In this document: positions 18,733 to 27,046 of the stretch, piece after piece
Numbering within the stretch: position 1 is the first letter of the stretch
Layout of the letters: the number at the start of each line of letters is the position of its first letter
From: Gammaproteobacteria bacterium
GTDB lineage: Bacteria; Pseudomonadota; Gammaproteobacteria; Steroidobacterales; Rariloculaceae
Direction: 5' to 3'
Assembly: GCA_017577365.1 (NCBI GenBank)
Contig: PKRJ01000006.1
Coordinates: forward strand, 1-64,000
Length of the DNA stretch: 64,000 nucleotides
The notes under the pieces: generated by a model
Told to the model about the DNA's origin: nothing
Seen by the model: the letters and a program-made list of their open reading frames with translations, nothing else
The model's database searches: none
Position numbers and translations under genes: made by a program

Positions 18733-20310
18733 CTATTGTCTCAGCGGCGCGCCGGCTTGCAATCGGGACGCAGCCGTTCGCTTCGTCACGATGCGTCCGA
18801 TGCGGCGCGCGCCGAGCACGAGCCCGATCGCGCTCATCACGAGCCCGCCGAGGTTCAAGAGGATCATTCCGATATCCCACAGCGGCCTTCGATCGTACCA
18901 GAACGCGAAATCGAGACTGTGCAGGCCGTTGAAGAGCCAGCGCTCGAGCCGCCGCCAACGGTGAACGTGAGCGACGATTCGGCTGCTTTCGAGATCGACG
19001 TAGACCCAGGTTTCGAGCGGATCGTCGAGCTCGACGCGCAGCACCGGCAGCGGCGCTTCGCCGTCGCGAGCGTAGTAATACGCGTCGTAGGCATCGAGCC
19101 GGGTCGCCGCGACGATGTCGATGTCCGTCGGGAGGGCCTTCCGGAGGCGCGCGAGGATCGGTTCGGCCTCGAACGGTCGACGCAGCTCCGCCATGTCTGC
19201 GGCGCGCACGAGGGCCGCGGGCGCCTCGCCGCGATACGCCGAGGTCGGCTGCGCTTGCTCGCCGCCCTCGGACGGTGCGGCCGTGTAGCGCAGGCGATAA
19301 TACGGCTCGTCCTGGATGCGCAGCAGCTCGATCTCTTTCGGGACGCGCCGGTCGAGCACGCGCGCGAAGCGCGCCGCGGAGATCTCATAGTGCCCGAGCT
19401 CGAGCGGTCCGCCGCTCAACGCGTCGCTCGGAAAAGTGAAGCCTTCGGCTCTCGTCCACCCGAACGGCTCCATCGACAGCATTCCGCTGAATGCCCACGT
19501 CAACGTGAGCGCGCCGAACAGCGCGCCGAGGATGTAATGCCAACGCATGAGCCCGCGGTAGCGGATCGATGCGGAAAGCCTGAACGGCTTGGTCGGACGA
19601 AACTGCGTGACCGCGAGCACGAGCCCGAGCACGGCGAGCACGCATCCGACCGCGGAAGCGACGACGACGGTCCAGTACCACGCCGGTTGATTCACGCGGA
19701 GCGGCGTGACGTAGAACCAGTGCGGGATCGCGCCGGCCCATGCGAGCCATCGGTCCCGCTGCGTCGTCGCCAGCACGACCTCGCCGAGCGTGGGAGACGC
19801 GTAGATCTCGGTTCTCGACGCATCGTCGACTCGGAACTTCTCGAGTGGCAGGTCTCGCGGCCGAGTCAAGGTCCATTGGTCCGGCGACTCGAGCGTGGCG
19901 ACGTGATGAACTCGCTCGTCCGACACGCCGGCGTAGCGGGCGGCCAGCTTGCGCAGCTCGTCGGGCGAGAGCGGCTCGAGCAGCTCGCCGGTGTCGGCGA
20001 AAACCGTGACGCTCCAGGGACCGCGTCCGAAGCGATACGCGGGACGACCCAGCACGGTCAGCAGGGTCACCGGGCCCGGATACGTATCGCCGACGAAGGC
20101 CTGCTCGGCGGCTTCGATCGGCGAGACGCGAACGGCGTCGAGATCGAGCGGGTCCGCGCGCGTGATGCGCTCCGATTCCGTGAGCTCCGGCATGCCGCCC
20201 GTATGGATCATCACGATGCCGGACGCGAACCACAGGACGAAGAGCACGCTCATAGGGATGCCGAGCCAGCGGTGGCTCAGGATCAAGAGCTTGCGCGGGT
20301 GTATCGACAT
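18733..20310 (-). CDS. PepSY-domain membrane protein
   Basis: A 525-residue inner-membrane protein with four likely membrane segments (near residues 15-37, 205-230, 253-275 and 480-503). The first carries the 'HRWLGIPMSVLFVLWFASG' signature of PepSY-associated transmembrane proteins, and two PepSY-like periplasmic domains lie in the loops. Relatives occur beside siderophore receptors or peptidases and include putative ferric-siderophore reductases. The ATG overlaps the DUF445 stop by ATGA, so the two are coupled, and an S9 peptidase follows 43 bp later. A role in iron reduction or in peptidase inhibition cannot be told apart from sequence. Confidence 0.8.
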   Translation of the reverse strand: MSIHPRKLLILSHRWLGIPMSVLFVLWFASGIVMIHTGGMPELTESERITRADPLDLDAVRVSPIEAAEQAFVGDTYPGPVTLLTVLGRPAYRFGRGPWSVTVFADTGELLEPLSPDELRKLAARYAGVSDERVHHVATLESPDQWTLTRPRDLPLEKFRVDDASRTEIYASPTLGEVVLATTQRDRWLAWAGAIPHWFYVTPLRVNQPAWYWTVVVASAVGCVLAVLGLVLAVTQFRPTKPFRLSASIRYRGLMRWHYILGALFGALTLTWAFSGMLSMEPFGWTRAEGFTFPSDALSGGPLELGHYEISAARFARVLDRRVPKEIELLRIQDEPYYRLRYTAAPSEGGEQAQPTSAYRGEAPAALVRAADMAELRRPFEAEPILARLRKALPTDIDIVAATRLDAYDAYYYARDGEAPLPVLRVELDDPLETWVYVDLESSRIVAHVHRWRRLERWLFNGLHSLDFAFWYDRRPLWDIGMILLNLGGLVMSAIGLVLGARRIGRIVTKRTAASRLQAGAPLRQ

Positions 20311-21560
20311 CAGACGATCGCGCCCCAGACGACGTAGATCAGCACGCCGACGAGGCCGCCGACGAGCGTGCCGTTAATGCGGATGAATTGTAAGTCGCGT
20401 CCGATATAAAGCTCGATGCGGCGCGACGTCGCGACCGGGTCCCATTGCTCGATCGTGTCGGACACGATCTTGCTCAGTGAGTCGCGGTAGCTCTCGATCA
20501 GGTGAATCAGCATCTCCTCGAGCCGCTTGTTCAGCGCGTCGGCCAAGGCTTTGTCGCGAGCGAGGGTCGTGCCGATATTCCTGAGCTCGCGCTCGATTCC
20601 CATTCGCAGCGCCGAGTCCGGCGTCGCGAGCGATGCTTGCAGATACTCGCGAATTCTCGACGCGAGGTCGCCGACGTAGCGGCGCACGTCGGGATGGTCG
20701 AGCAGCTCGTCCCACAGCTCGCGGCCTCGGCGAATGATCTCGTCGTCGCCTTCGAGCGACTCTTTCATCGAGCGGAGCTTGTCGTTGAACTGCCGACGCG
20801 CCGGATGCTCGGGGTTGCCGCCGATCTCGTCGAGGATCCGCTCGAACTCGGCGACGAGCTGATCGTAGATCTGCTCGTCGACGAAGCGAGGCAGCCACCA
20901 TGGGCTCCGCGAGCGGATCTTCAGGCGGATCTCGAATTTGCTCTTGTCGAGCTGCTCGCGGCCGAAGTCGACGAGCTCGTCGATCAGCCTTTGCCCGTAG
21001 TTGCCCGCGATCGCGACGTCGAGCAGCGTCGTGAGTGCCTTGTGAACGGGAATATGCCCCAGCGCGTCGCGGAACCCCGACTTCGCGGCATCGCGCAGCT
21101 CCGCGTTATCCACCGTGCGCAGCATCCAATCGAAGGCGACGGCGGCGTCGCGGCTCAAGGCTCGCGCGTTGTGCTCGCGGCCGAGCCACGCGCCGAGGCG
21201 CGCGACGAGATCGGCGCCGACGAGCCGTCCTGCAACGGCCTCGCGCGTCAGGAAATGGTCGCGGATGAAGCGCGCGAGCGCGCGCCCGATCTCGTTCTTT
21301 CGCGTCGGGACGATCGCGGTATGCGGTATGCGGAGCCCGAGCGGATGCTTGAACAACGCGGTGACCGCGAACCAGTCCGCCAGGCCGCCGATCATCGCCG
21401 CCTCCGCGAACGCCTCGACGACGCCGAGGAACGGATACCGCTCGTGCAGAAGGCTCGCCGCGACGAACAGCAGGGCCATACCGACGAGCAGGCCGGTCGC
21501 GAAGCGCTGCATGCGCTTCAGCCGGCGCGCGGACTCGATCTCGGTTTCCTTGACGACCAC
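20310..21560 (-). CDS. DUF445 family membrane protein (YjiN-like)
   Basis: A protein of about 416 residues with an N-terminal membrane segment (ATGLLVGMALLFVAASLL), the conserved 'AFAEAAMIGGLADWFAVTALF' block of DUF445, a long helical, partly coiled-coil middle, and a C-terminal membrane segment (LVGGLVGVLIYVVWGAIV). The function of the family is unknown. The start is uncertain: GTG at 21560 gives an N-terminus resembling YjiN as I recall it, while the first ATG is at 21512. Its stop overlaps the PepSY start. Confidence 0.8.
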   Translation of the reverse strand: MVVKETEIESARRLKRMQRFATGLLVGMALLFVAASLLHERYPFLGVVEAFAEAAMIGGLADWFAVTALFKHPLGLRIPHTAIVPTRKNEIGRALARFIRDHFLTREAVAGRLVGADLVARLGAWLGREHNARALSRDAAVAFDWMLRTVDNAELRDAAKSGFRDALGHIPVHKALTTLLDVAIAGNYGQRLIDELVDFGREQLDKSKFEIRLKIRSRSPWWLPRFVDEQIYDQLVAEFERILDEIGGNPEHPARRQFNDKLRSMKESLEGDDEIIRRGRELWDELLDHPDVRRYVGDLASRIREYLQASLATPDSALRMGIERELRNIGTTLARDKALADALNKRLEEMLIHLIESYRDSLSKIVSDTIEQWDPVATSRRIELYIGRDLQFIRINGTLVGGLVGVLIYVVWGAIV

Positions 21561-21619
21561 CACCCTGAGGACGGTACGGGCGAGCCGGACTCGGCTCGCC
21601 CGTTTCGATTTGCGACCGA

Positions 21620-22264
21620 CTACTGCTCGGGCAGCGCGAAGCAGTAGAACAAGCCGTCGCCGCCGGTGCTGATCAGCGCCTGCTGGCTGCAGCCGCGCGA
21701 GTCGTGCGCCGAGTTCCATGCGGCGAAATCGTGGTGACCGACGCGCGCTTTCGCGCCGTTGTCGCTGCTGCTCGCCCAGTTGTTGCAGGTCATGTCCTCG
21801 CCCGGCGGGTACGCGGTGCCGTCGGGACGCGACCCGGTGAGGATGTCGTGCCGATTCGGCGCGTAGCCGCTGCCGGGAATGCGGCGGCCCTGCTCGTCGA
21901 GCGCGGTGAAGACGCTCAACCGGTGCGCGTCGCTGTGCAGCTCGTCGACGTTCGCCGCGATGCGTGTGCCTTGCGCGTTGAACCACGGGCCGGGGCCGAT
22001 CCGGTCACGAGCGTTGACGGCGCCTTCGCCTTGCGTGCTGAGATAGGCCCGCCACGTGCGGTTGCCGTGACCCGCCGCCTCGGCCAGCGTCTGGCAGTGG
22101 GCATCGGCGCCTTCCAATCCGCCGAGATCGCCGCCTTTGCCGAGCCCGACGCTCGTCACGAAGAACGACATCGGCCCGGTCGGCGGCTGAGTCAGTGCCG
22201 CGCTCGCGGCAAGGAGCCCCGCGGTCGAGAGACATCCCAGCATCATCTTCTTCTGCTTGCGCAT
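21620..22264 (-). CDS. Exported lectin-like protein
   Basis: A 214-residue protein with a signal peptide (LGCLSTAGLLAASAALTQ). The mature domain has the pattern 'FFVTS.G.GKGGDLGGLEGADAHC', RTWRAYLST, a central WFN segment, CNNWASSS and a C-terminal GCS..GGDGLFYCF, typical of exported proteins annotated as lectins in proteobacteria (C-type-lectin-like or collagen XV/XVIII-like fold). Four Cys residues suggest disulfides. GGGGGAAG upstream of the ATG fixes the start. Carbohydrate binding is inferred from family only. Confidence 0.65.
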   Translation of the reverse strand: MRKQKKMMLGCLSTAGLLAASAALTQPPTGPMSFFVTSVGLGKGGDLGGLEGADAHCQTLAEAAGHGNRTWRAYLSTQGEGAVNARDRIGPGPWFNAQGTRIAANVDELHSDAHRLSVFTALDEQGRRIPGSGYAPNRHDILTGSRPDGTAYPPGEDMTCNNWASSSDNGAKARVGHHDFAAWNSAHDSRGCSQQALISTGGDGLFYCFALPEQ

Positions 22265-22355
22265 GGATCTTCCCCCAGGTGGGTTGAACGAGGACGCGAG
22301 GCCGGCTCGGCCTGCCGGCCCTCAGTCAAGCAGAGATCGACACCGAAGGGAAGGC

Positions 22356-22616
22356 TCAGTCGATGACGAAGCCGATCCGGTTGTAGACGTTCGGCGTCTC
22401 GGTCGGCTTACCGTCGACGAAAACTGGGATGTATCGATACTTGCGCACGGCTTCGAGCGCGGCGTGATGGGACCATTCACCCTTGCCCCGATCGCTGTAC
22501 GATTCGACGACGACGGGATCCTGCACGCGGCCGGTCTCGTCGACGGTGAACCGCGCCACCACGTGCTCGCCGGCTCTCGCGTCGGCAGCACGCTCGCGAA
22601 GGCCGATGGCCCGCAC
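22356..22616 (-). CDS. TonB C-terminal domain protein without a visible membrane anchor
   Basis: The last 86 codons of an open frame encode a TonB C-terminal domain: VVARFTVDETGRVQDPVVVE, a helix with HHAALEAVRKYRYIP and a final 'PNVYNRIGF' strand. This domain links the inner-membrane energizer to outer-membrane receptors, but normal TonB proteins have an N-terminal membrane helix and a Pro-rich spacer, neither of which is here. The GTG at 22616 has GGAGG 10 bp upstream; upstream codons in this frame do not look like protein. It is either a domain-only protein or the remnant of a longer gene. Confidence 0.55.
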   Translation of the reverse strand: MRAIGLRERAADARAGEHVVARFTVDETGRVQDPVVVESYSDRGKGEWSHHAALEAVRKYRYIPVFVDGKPTETPNVYNRIGFVID

Positions 22617-22715
22617 ACGCCGGCCGCCTCCGCAGCGTGGGCATGCTCCCGCGAAGACCCATGACGCAGACTCGAGAACCGGCGAGGCGGACGTACGGTT
22701 TACACTGGCCGTGTC

Positions 22716-24062
22716 ATGTCGCGCCGCACCCAGCTCGGAACCGGCACGCTGACGGCGCTCGTCGTCGGCAACATGATCGGCGCCGGCGTCTTCACGACGT
22801 CGGGATTCGCGCTCGCCGAGCTCGGTTCTCCGGCGCGAGTGCTGTGGGCGTGGGCCGTCGGCGGCGCCGTCGCGCTCTGCGGCGCGCTCGGCTACGGGGC
22901 GCTCGCGCGCAGGCTCCCGCTCTCCGGCGGCGAGTACCTTTACCTTTCGCGCAACATCCATCCGCTCGTCGGCTTCGTCGCGGGATGGATCTCGCTGCTC
23001 GCGGGATTCACCGCGGCGATCTCGTTCGCCGCGTTCACGCTCGCGGCTTACGTGCTCCCGGAAGGCGTCGCGAGGGGCGGGCCGCTCGCCGGCGCGATCG
23101 CATCCGGCGTCATCGTGCTCTCGGCGCTCCTGCACGGGCTCGGTTTGCGGGTCGGCGCGGGAGCGCAGAACGCCGCGGTGGCGGTGAAGCTCGTCGCGAT
23201 CCTTGCGTTCGTGCTGTTCGCGCTGCTCGCGCAAGGCGGCCCGTCGTCGTGGCGCGGCATCGTCGAGGGGACGCAAGGAACGCTGGAAATTCCGCCTTTC
23301 TCGATCGGCGCGTTCGCGTCGAGCGTCATGTGGATCTCGTTCAGCTACTCCGGATTCAACGCGGCCGTCTACATCGCGGGCGAAGTGCCGGGTGCGGCGA
23401 CGCGCGTGCCGCGGGCGCTCGTCGCGGGCACCGTGACGACCATCGGGGTGTATCTCGTTCTCAATACAGTCTTCGTGCTCGTGCCGCCGTTCGATGCGGT
23501 CGCGGGCCGGGAGGACGTTGCCGCGGCCGCGGCCCGCGAGCTCGGCGGCGAGCCGCTCGTCGACGCCGTGCGCATGATCGCCGTGCTCGCGCTGTTCACG
23601 TCGGTCTCGGCGATGACCATGGCCGGGCCGCGGGTCTACGCGAAGATGGCGGACGACGGCCTGATGCCGCGCATGCTGAGATTCGAAGGCGAGACACCTG
23701 CCGCGGCGGTGGCGGTGCAGGCGGCCCTCGCGGTCGTCGTCGTCTGGATCACGGGCCTGCGCGAGCTTCTGTCCTATCTCGGGTTCACGTTGAGCCTGAG
23801 CGCCGCCCTGACCGTCGCGAGCTTGCTCTTCGTCGCGCGGCGCGAGCGCCGCGCCGGCGCTCGCGTGATCGATTTTCCCGGCTATCCATGGGCACCCCTC
23901 GTCTTCGTGGCCGCGACGCTGCTCTTCGCCGCGCTCGCGGCGCGGTCTCAGCCGGTGGAGATCGTCGCCGCGCTGTTCACGATCGCGTCGGGGGCCGCGC
24001 TTTACGTCGTCGCGGCTCGTCGGGCGAAGACGTCGCCTCGATCGACGAAAGGTCTACAATGA
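22716..24062 (+). CDS. APC superfamily amino acid permease
   Basis: A 448-residue inner-membrane transporter with about 12 hydrophobic segments. The N-terminal helix has the APC signature NMIGAGVFTTSGF and the next region GGAVALCGALGYGALARRLP with PLSGGEYLYL, as in amino acid permeases and antiporters of the basic/neutral group. Substrate unknown. The ATG at 22716 has almost no leader: TACACT, a possible -10 box, lies at 22701-22706, so the transcript may be leaderless. Its stop overlaps the start of the exported Pcm gene by ATGA. Confidence 0.85.
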   Translation: MSRRTQLGTGTLTALVVGNMIGAGVFTTSGFALAELGSPARVLWAWAVGGAVALCGALGYGALARRLPLSGGEYLYLSRNIHPLVGFVAGWISLLAGFTAAISFAAFTLAAYVLPEGVARGGPLAGAIASGVIVLSALLHGLGLRVGAGAQNAAVAVKLVAILAFVLFALLAQGGPSSWRGIVEGTQGTLEIPPFSIGAFASSVMWISFSYSGFNAAVYIAGEVPGAATRVPRALVAGTVTTIGVYLVLNTVFVLVPPFDAVAGREDVAAAAARELGGEPLVDAVRMIAVLALFTSVSAMTMAGPRVYAKMADDGLMPRMLRFEGETPAAAVAVQAALAVVVVWITGLRELLSYLGFTLSLSAALTVASLLFVARRERRAGARVIDFPGYPWAPLVFVAATLLFAALAARSQPVEIVAALFTIASGAALYVVAARRAKTSPRSTKGLQ

Positions 24063-24811
24063 ACGAGCTCATGATGCTCGTGCGGCGAATCCTCTCGTTG
24101 CTCGCGACGCTCGGCATCGCGATCGCCACGCCCGCGTGCGGCCAGCCGAGCCCGGAGCAGCAGCGGAACGCGATGGTCGACGATATCGCGAGGATGGCGC
24201 GTGCATTGAGCCGCAACACCGGCAAAGACGAGCTCGATGAGCGCGTGCTGCGGGCGATGGCGAAGGTGCCGCGGCACGAGTTCGTGCCGGAAGCGTTCCG
24301 CGCTCGCGCGTACGAGAATCGTCCGCTGCCGATCGGCGAGGGTCAGACGATCTCTCAGCCGTTCATCGTCGCGTTGATGACGGACCTCGCGGGAGTCGAC
24401 GCCGATTCCGTCGTGCTCGAGATCGGCACCGGCTCGGGTTACCAGGCGGCGATCCTCGCGGAGCTCGCCGCGCGCGTCCATACGATCGAGATCGTCGAGC
24501 CGCTCGGGCGGCGCGCGGCCGAGACTCTCGAGCGGCTCGGCTACGACAACGTTTTCGTGAGGATCGGCGACGGCTATCGAGGGTGGCCCGAGGCAGCGCC
24601 GTTCGACGCGATCGTCGTGACCGCGGCGCCGGACGAGGTGCCGCGGCCGCTGCTCGAGCAGCTCGCGCCGCGCGGTCGCCTCGTGATCCCGGTCGGCGCG
24701 CCGGGCGCGGTGCAATCGCTGCGATTGATCGAGAAGGACGCGGAAGGCCGGCTCACCGAGCGCGACGTGCTGCCGGTCGCGTTCGTGCCGTTCACCCGAG
24801 AAACGCGTTGA
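24059..24811 (+). CDS. pcm: Exported protein-L-isoaspartate O-methyltransferase
   Basis: A 250-residue methyltransferase that uses S-adenosylmethionine to repair isoaspartyl residues. Pcm motifs are visible: 'RVLRAMAKVPRHEFVPEAFR', 'YENRPLPIGEGQTISQPF' and the SAM motif LEIGTGSGYQAA, then DAIVVTAAPDEVP. Unlike the usual cytoplasmic Pcm it has an N-terminal signal-like segment (RILSLLATLGIAIATPACG), so it is predicted to be exported, where SAM supply would be unusual. It is translationally coupled to the permease upstream (ATGA). Confidence 0.85.
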   Translation: MNELMMLVRRILSLLATLGIAIATPACGQPSPEQQRNAMVDDIARMARALSRNTGKDELDERVLRAMAKVPRHEFVPEAFRARAYENRPLPIGEGQTISQPFIVALMTDLAGVDADSVVLEIGTGSGYQAAILAELAARVHTIEIVEPLGRRAAETLERLGYDNVFVRIGDGYRGWPEAAPFDAIVVTAAPDEVPRPLLEQLAPRGRLVIPVGAPGAVQSLRLIEKDAEGRLTERDVLPVAFVPFTRETR

Positions 24812-24986
24812 ATTGCAGAACGCCGCGACGAGACGCGTGTCGAGTCACGCGCGAAGCGGCGAAGTCTACGCTTTCTCGCGTCGCGACGAAATCCGGGCGC
24901 CTCCCCGTGCCGACGAGGCGTCGGCGCATCGACAATGATCTCGTGCTCATCGAAGCGCGAGGTCCGAACGGAAGCGTGAGCGTCGA

Positions 24987-25739
24987 ATGCGAGCTCTGCG
25001 ATTGTCGAAGCGAGTGACCGCCGTGGACGCTCGCGTGGCGAGCCCTTCGGCCGACGGCGGCGCTCGATTCAGCAAGCGCCTGACCGAGGAATGGCTGTTT
25101 CGAGCGACGCTCTACAACTCGCTCCGCGCATGGGTCGCAGCCCGGCGTTCTCTGTGGTTGCGCGTGCCGCGGGTGCTCGAGGCCGACCCTCGAGAGCTGC
25201 GTATCGACTACGAGCGGCTCGACGGCTGGACGCCGTTGCGTAACGTCATCCGCGACCGTGCGTTCGAGCGCCACTCGACCGACGCGTTGCGGCGCACGTT
25301 CTGGACCATAGGCGCCGCTCTCGAGGAGCTCCACCGTCATACGCGTCGTATCCACGGCGACTTCGACTTCGACAACATTCTCGTGAAGCCGAGCGAGGGC
25401 AAGGTCGCTTTCATCGATTTCACGCCTCCGGTTTACGCGCGCTTCAGAGATTACAACCGCGCCGATCCGTATCTCGATATCGCGACGTTCATCCTCGTCG
25501 TGCGGGCGAAGTATCCGCCGCACCGGCTCTATCTCGCGCTGCGAAGCCGGCTGCGAGCGTTCGCGCTCGCGTTCATGGAAGGCTATTTTCGCGCCGACCC
25601 CGCCAAGTACGACGCGTCCGCGCTCGAGCGCGCGCTCGGCGAGGTCCTCGAGCGCACGTATCTCGGGGAGTCCTTCGCGGGCCGGTATCTACGCCGCACG
25701 CGTCTCTTTCGAATCGACGACCTCATGCCGGGCACGTGA
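24987..25739 (+). CDS. Kinase-like protein (aminoglycoside / lipopolysaccharide kinase fold)
   Basis: A 250-residue protein with the catalytic core of a protein-kinase-like phosphotransferase: HGDFDFDNILVKP (catalytic Asp and Asn) and FIDFTPP, which corresponds to the metal-binding D-F-G position. The N-lobe is short and basic. Similar small kinases phosphorylate sugars of lipopolysaccharide or small molecules. The start could also be a GTG at 25023. Its stop overlaps the methyltransferase start (GTGA), so the two gene products probably act in one pathway, perhaps envelope glycolipid synthesis. The 175 bp upstream hold no gene. Confidence 0.6.
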   Translation: MRALRLSKRVTAVDARVASPSADGGARFSKRLTEEWLFRATLYNSLRAWVAARRSLWLRVPRVLEADPRELRIDYERLDGWTPLRNVIRDRAFERHSTDALRRTFWTIGAALEELHRHTRRIHGDFDFDNILVKPSEGKVAFIDFTPPVYARFRDYNRADPYLDIATFILVVRAKYPPHRLYLALRSRLRAFALAFMEGYFRADPAKYDASALERALGEVLERTYLGESFAGRYLRRTRLFRIDDLMPGT

Positions 25740-26467
25740 TGCAGTACCAGGACTACAGAACGACGCATGTCGGTCCCGAGTCGTGGGCGAAGGATTACGA
25801 TGCGAAGCTCTTCGCTCCCGGCTCGTTCGACGCGGAGATCTGGGCGCGCGAGCAACGGCTGCTCGACGATATCGTCGAGCGGCACGTGCCGCGCCGCGAC
25901 AGCTACCTCGATTTCGCCTGCGGAACCGGGCGCGTGCTCGCCCACGTCGAGCCCAAGTTTCGCGCGGCAACGGGGCTCGATATCTCGGAAACGATGTTGG
26001 CCGTCGCGCGCGGTCGCGTGAGGAGCGCGGAGCTCGTCGCAGGCGATGCGACGCGGAACACGGACGTGCTCGCCGGACGGAAATTCGATTTCATCACGGC
26101 GTTCCGGTTCTTCCTGAACGCTCAGCCATCGCTGCGCGATGACGCGATGGCCTTTCTCGCTTCGGCGCTCGAGGACGGCGACTCGCGGCTCCTGTTCAAC
26201 GTGCATGGAAACCGCTACAGCACCCGCTTGCTGCTCGCCGCGAAGGCCAGGATCACCGGCGAGCAGTTCTCGTCGATGTCGGTTGCCGAGTGCTTCGAGC
26301 TCGCCGAGCGCCACGGGCTCGAGGTCGTCGAGTGGCACGGCATCGGCTCGTACGACAAGTCGCTGCTGCGCGTGCTGCCCCGCCCGGTGTGGCGCTGGGC
26401 CGAACGGCACGCGCCGCTGCCGAAGCGCTTCGCGGTCTACCTGTATTTCGTCTGCCGTCGCCGTTGA
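25736..26467 (+). CDS. Class I SAM-dependent methyltransferase
   Basis: A 243-residue cytoplasmic methyltransferase. Motif I is LDFACGTGRVL (about residues 58-68), followed by the acidic residue in GLDISETML and by DFITAFRFFLN as motif IV. The C-terminal part is amphipathic with a YLYFVCRRR tail. The substrate is unknown; it is coupled by overlap to the kinase-like gene. The GTG at 25736 is used, but the adjacent ATG at 25739 is equally possible. It converges on the DUF3237 gene with a 12-bp gap. Confidence 0.75.
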   Translation: MMQYQDYRTTHVGPESWAKDYDAKLFAPGSFDAEIWAREQRLLDDIVERHVPRRDSYLDFACGTGRVLAHVEPKFRAATGLDISETMLAVARGRVRSAELVAGDATRNTDVLAGRKFDFITAFRFFLNAQPSLRDDAMAFLASALEDGDSRLLFNVHGNRYSTRLLLAAKARITGEQFSSMSVAECFELAERHGLEVVEWHGIGSYDKSLLRVLPRPVWRWAERHAPLPKRFAVYLYFVCRRR

Positions 26468-26479
26468 GCGTCGCCGCTT

Positions 26480-27040
26480 CTACTCGACGCGCCAGAACCA
26501 AATCCTCACGCCGTCGGGATAACGCTCCCCGGTGCCGATGAAGACCGAGCGCACGAGCCACTGAAGCCGCGGCGACGACGTCTCGAAGCGCGGCATCGTT
26601 CTGAAATAGACGAGGGAGGGATCCACGGATTCGCCGGCGTTGAGCTTTCGCATGACCTCGGGCGGCGCGTGACGGATGCCGAAGTTCTGCACGTAGATGA
26701 TCTCGCCCTGATCGGTCTCGAGCGAGTAGCGCGTGTCGAGCTCCGAGAAGCCGTCGGGCTGAATCATTTGCCAGTCGGCGCCGCCCGGCACGACGCGCCC
26801 CTTGATCTCGGGGCCTTCGAACGTGCCTCCGAGGATCTCGACGATGCGCCTGCGGCCGTGCGTGACCTCGCCGAGATCGACCGGCTGGGCAACCTGCACG
26901 TGCATCTCGAACGCGAGAGTCAGCTTCGGGGGTTGCGGCGCCGACGAGGAGGAGGTTTGCGCGGAAGCGGCGAGCGCGAAGAGCAGTGTCGACGTCGAGA
27001 GCAGCGCGGCGGTTACGATCGAGCGGGCGGTCACGGACAT
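26480..27040 (-). CDS. Exported DUF3237 protein
   Basis: A 186-residue protein: a signal peptide (VTAALLSTSTLLFALAASAQ) and a DUF3237 beta-barrel domain with the family signature GGTFEGPEIKGRVVPGGADW, then LDTRYSLETDQGEIIYVQN and DPSLVYFRTMPRFET. DUF3237 proteins have no established activity and are mostly cytoplasmic in my experience, so the signal peptide is notable. It lies 6 bp after the frameshifted lipoprotein gene on the same strand. Confidence 0.75.
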   Translation of the reverse strand: MSVTARSIVTAALLSTSTLLFALAASAQTSSSSAPQPPKLTLAFEMHVQVAQPVDLGEVTHGRRRIVEILGGTFEGPEIKGRVVPGGADWQMIQPDGFSELDTRYSLETDQGEIIYVQNFGIRHAPPEVMRKLNAGESVDPSLVYFRTMPRFETSSPRLQWLVRSVFIGTGERYPDGVRIWFWRVE

Positions 27041-27046
27041 TTCCTC

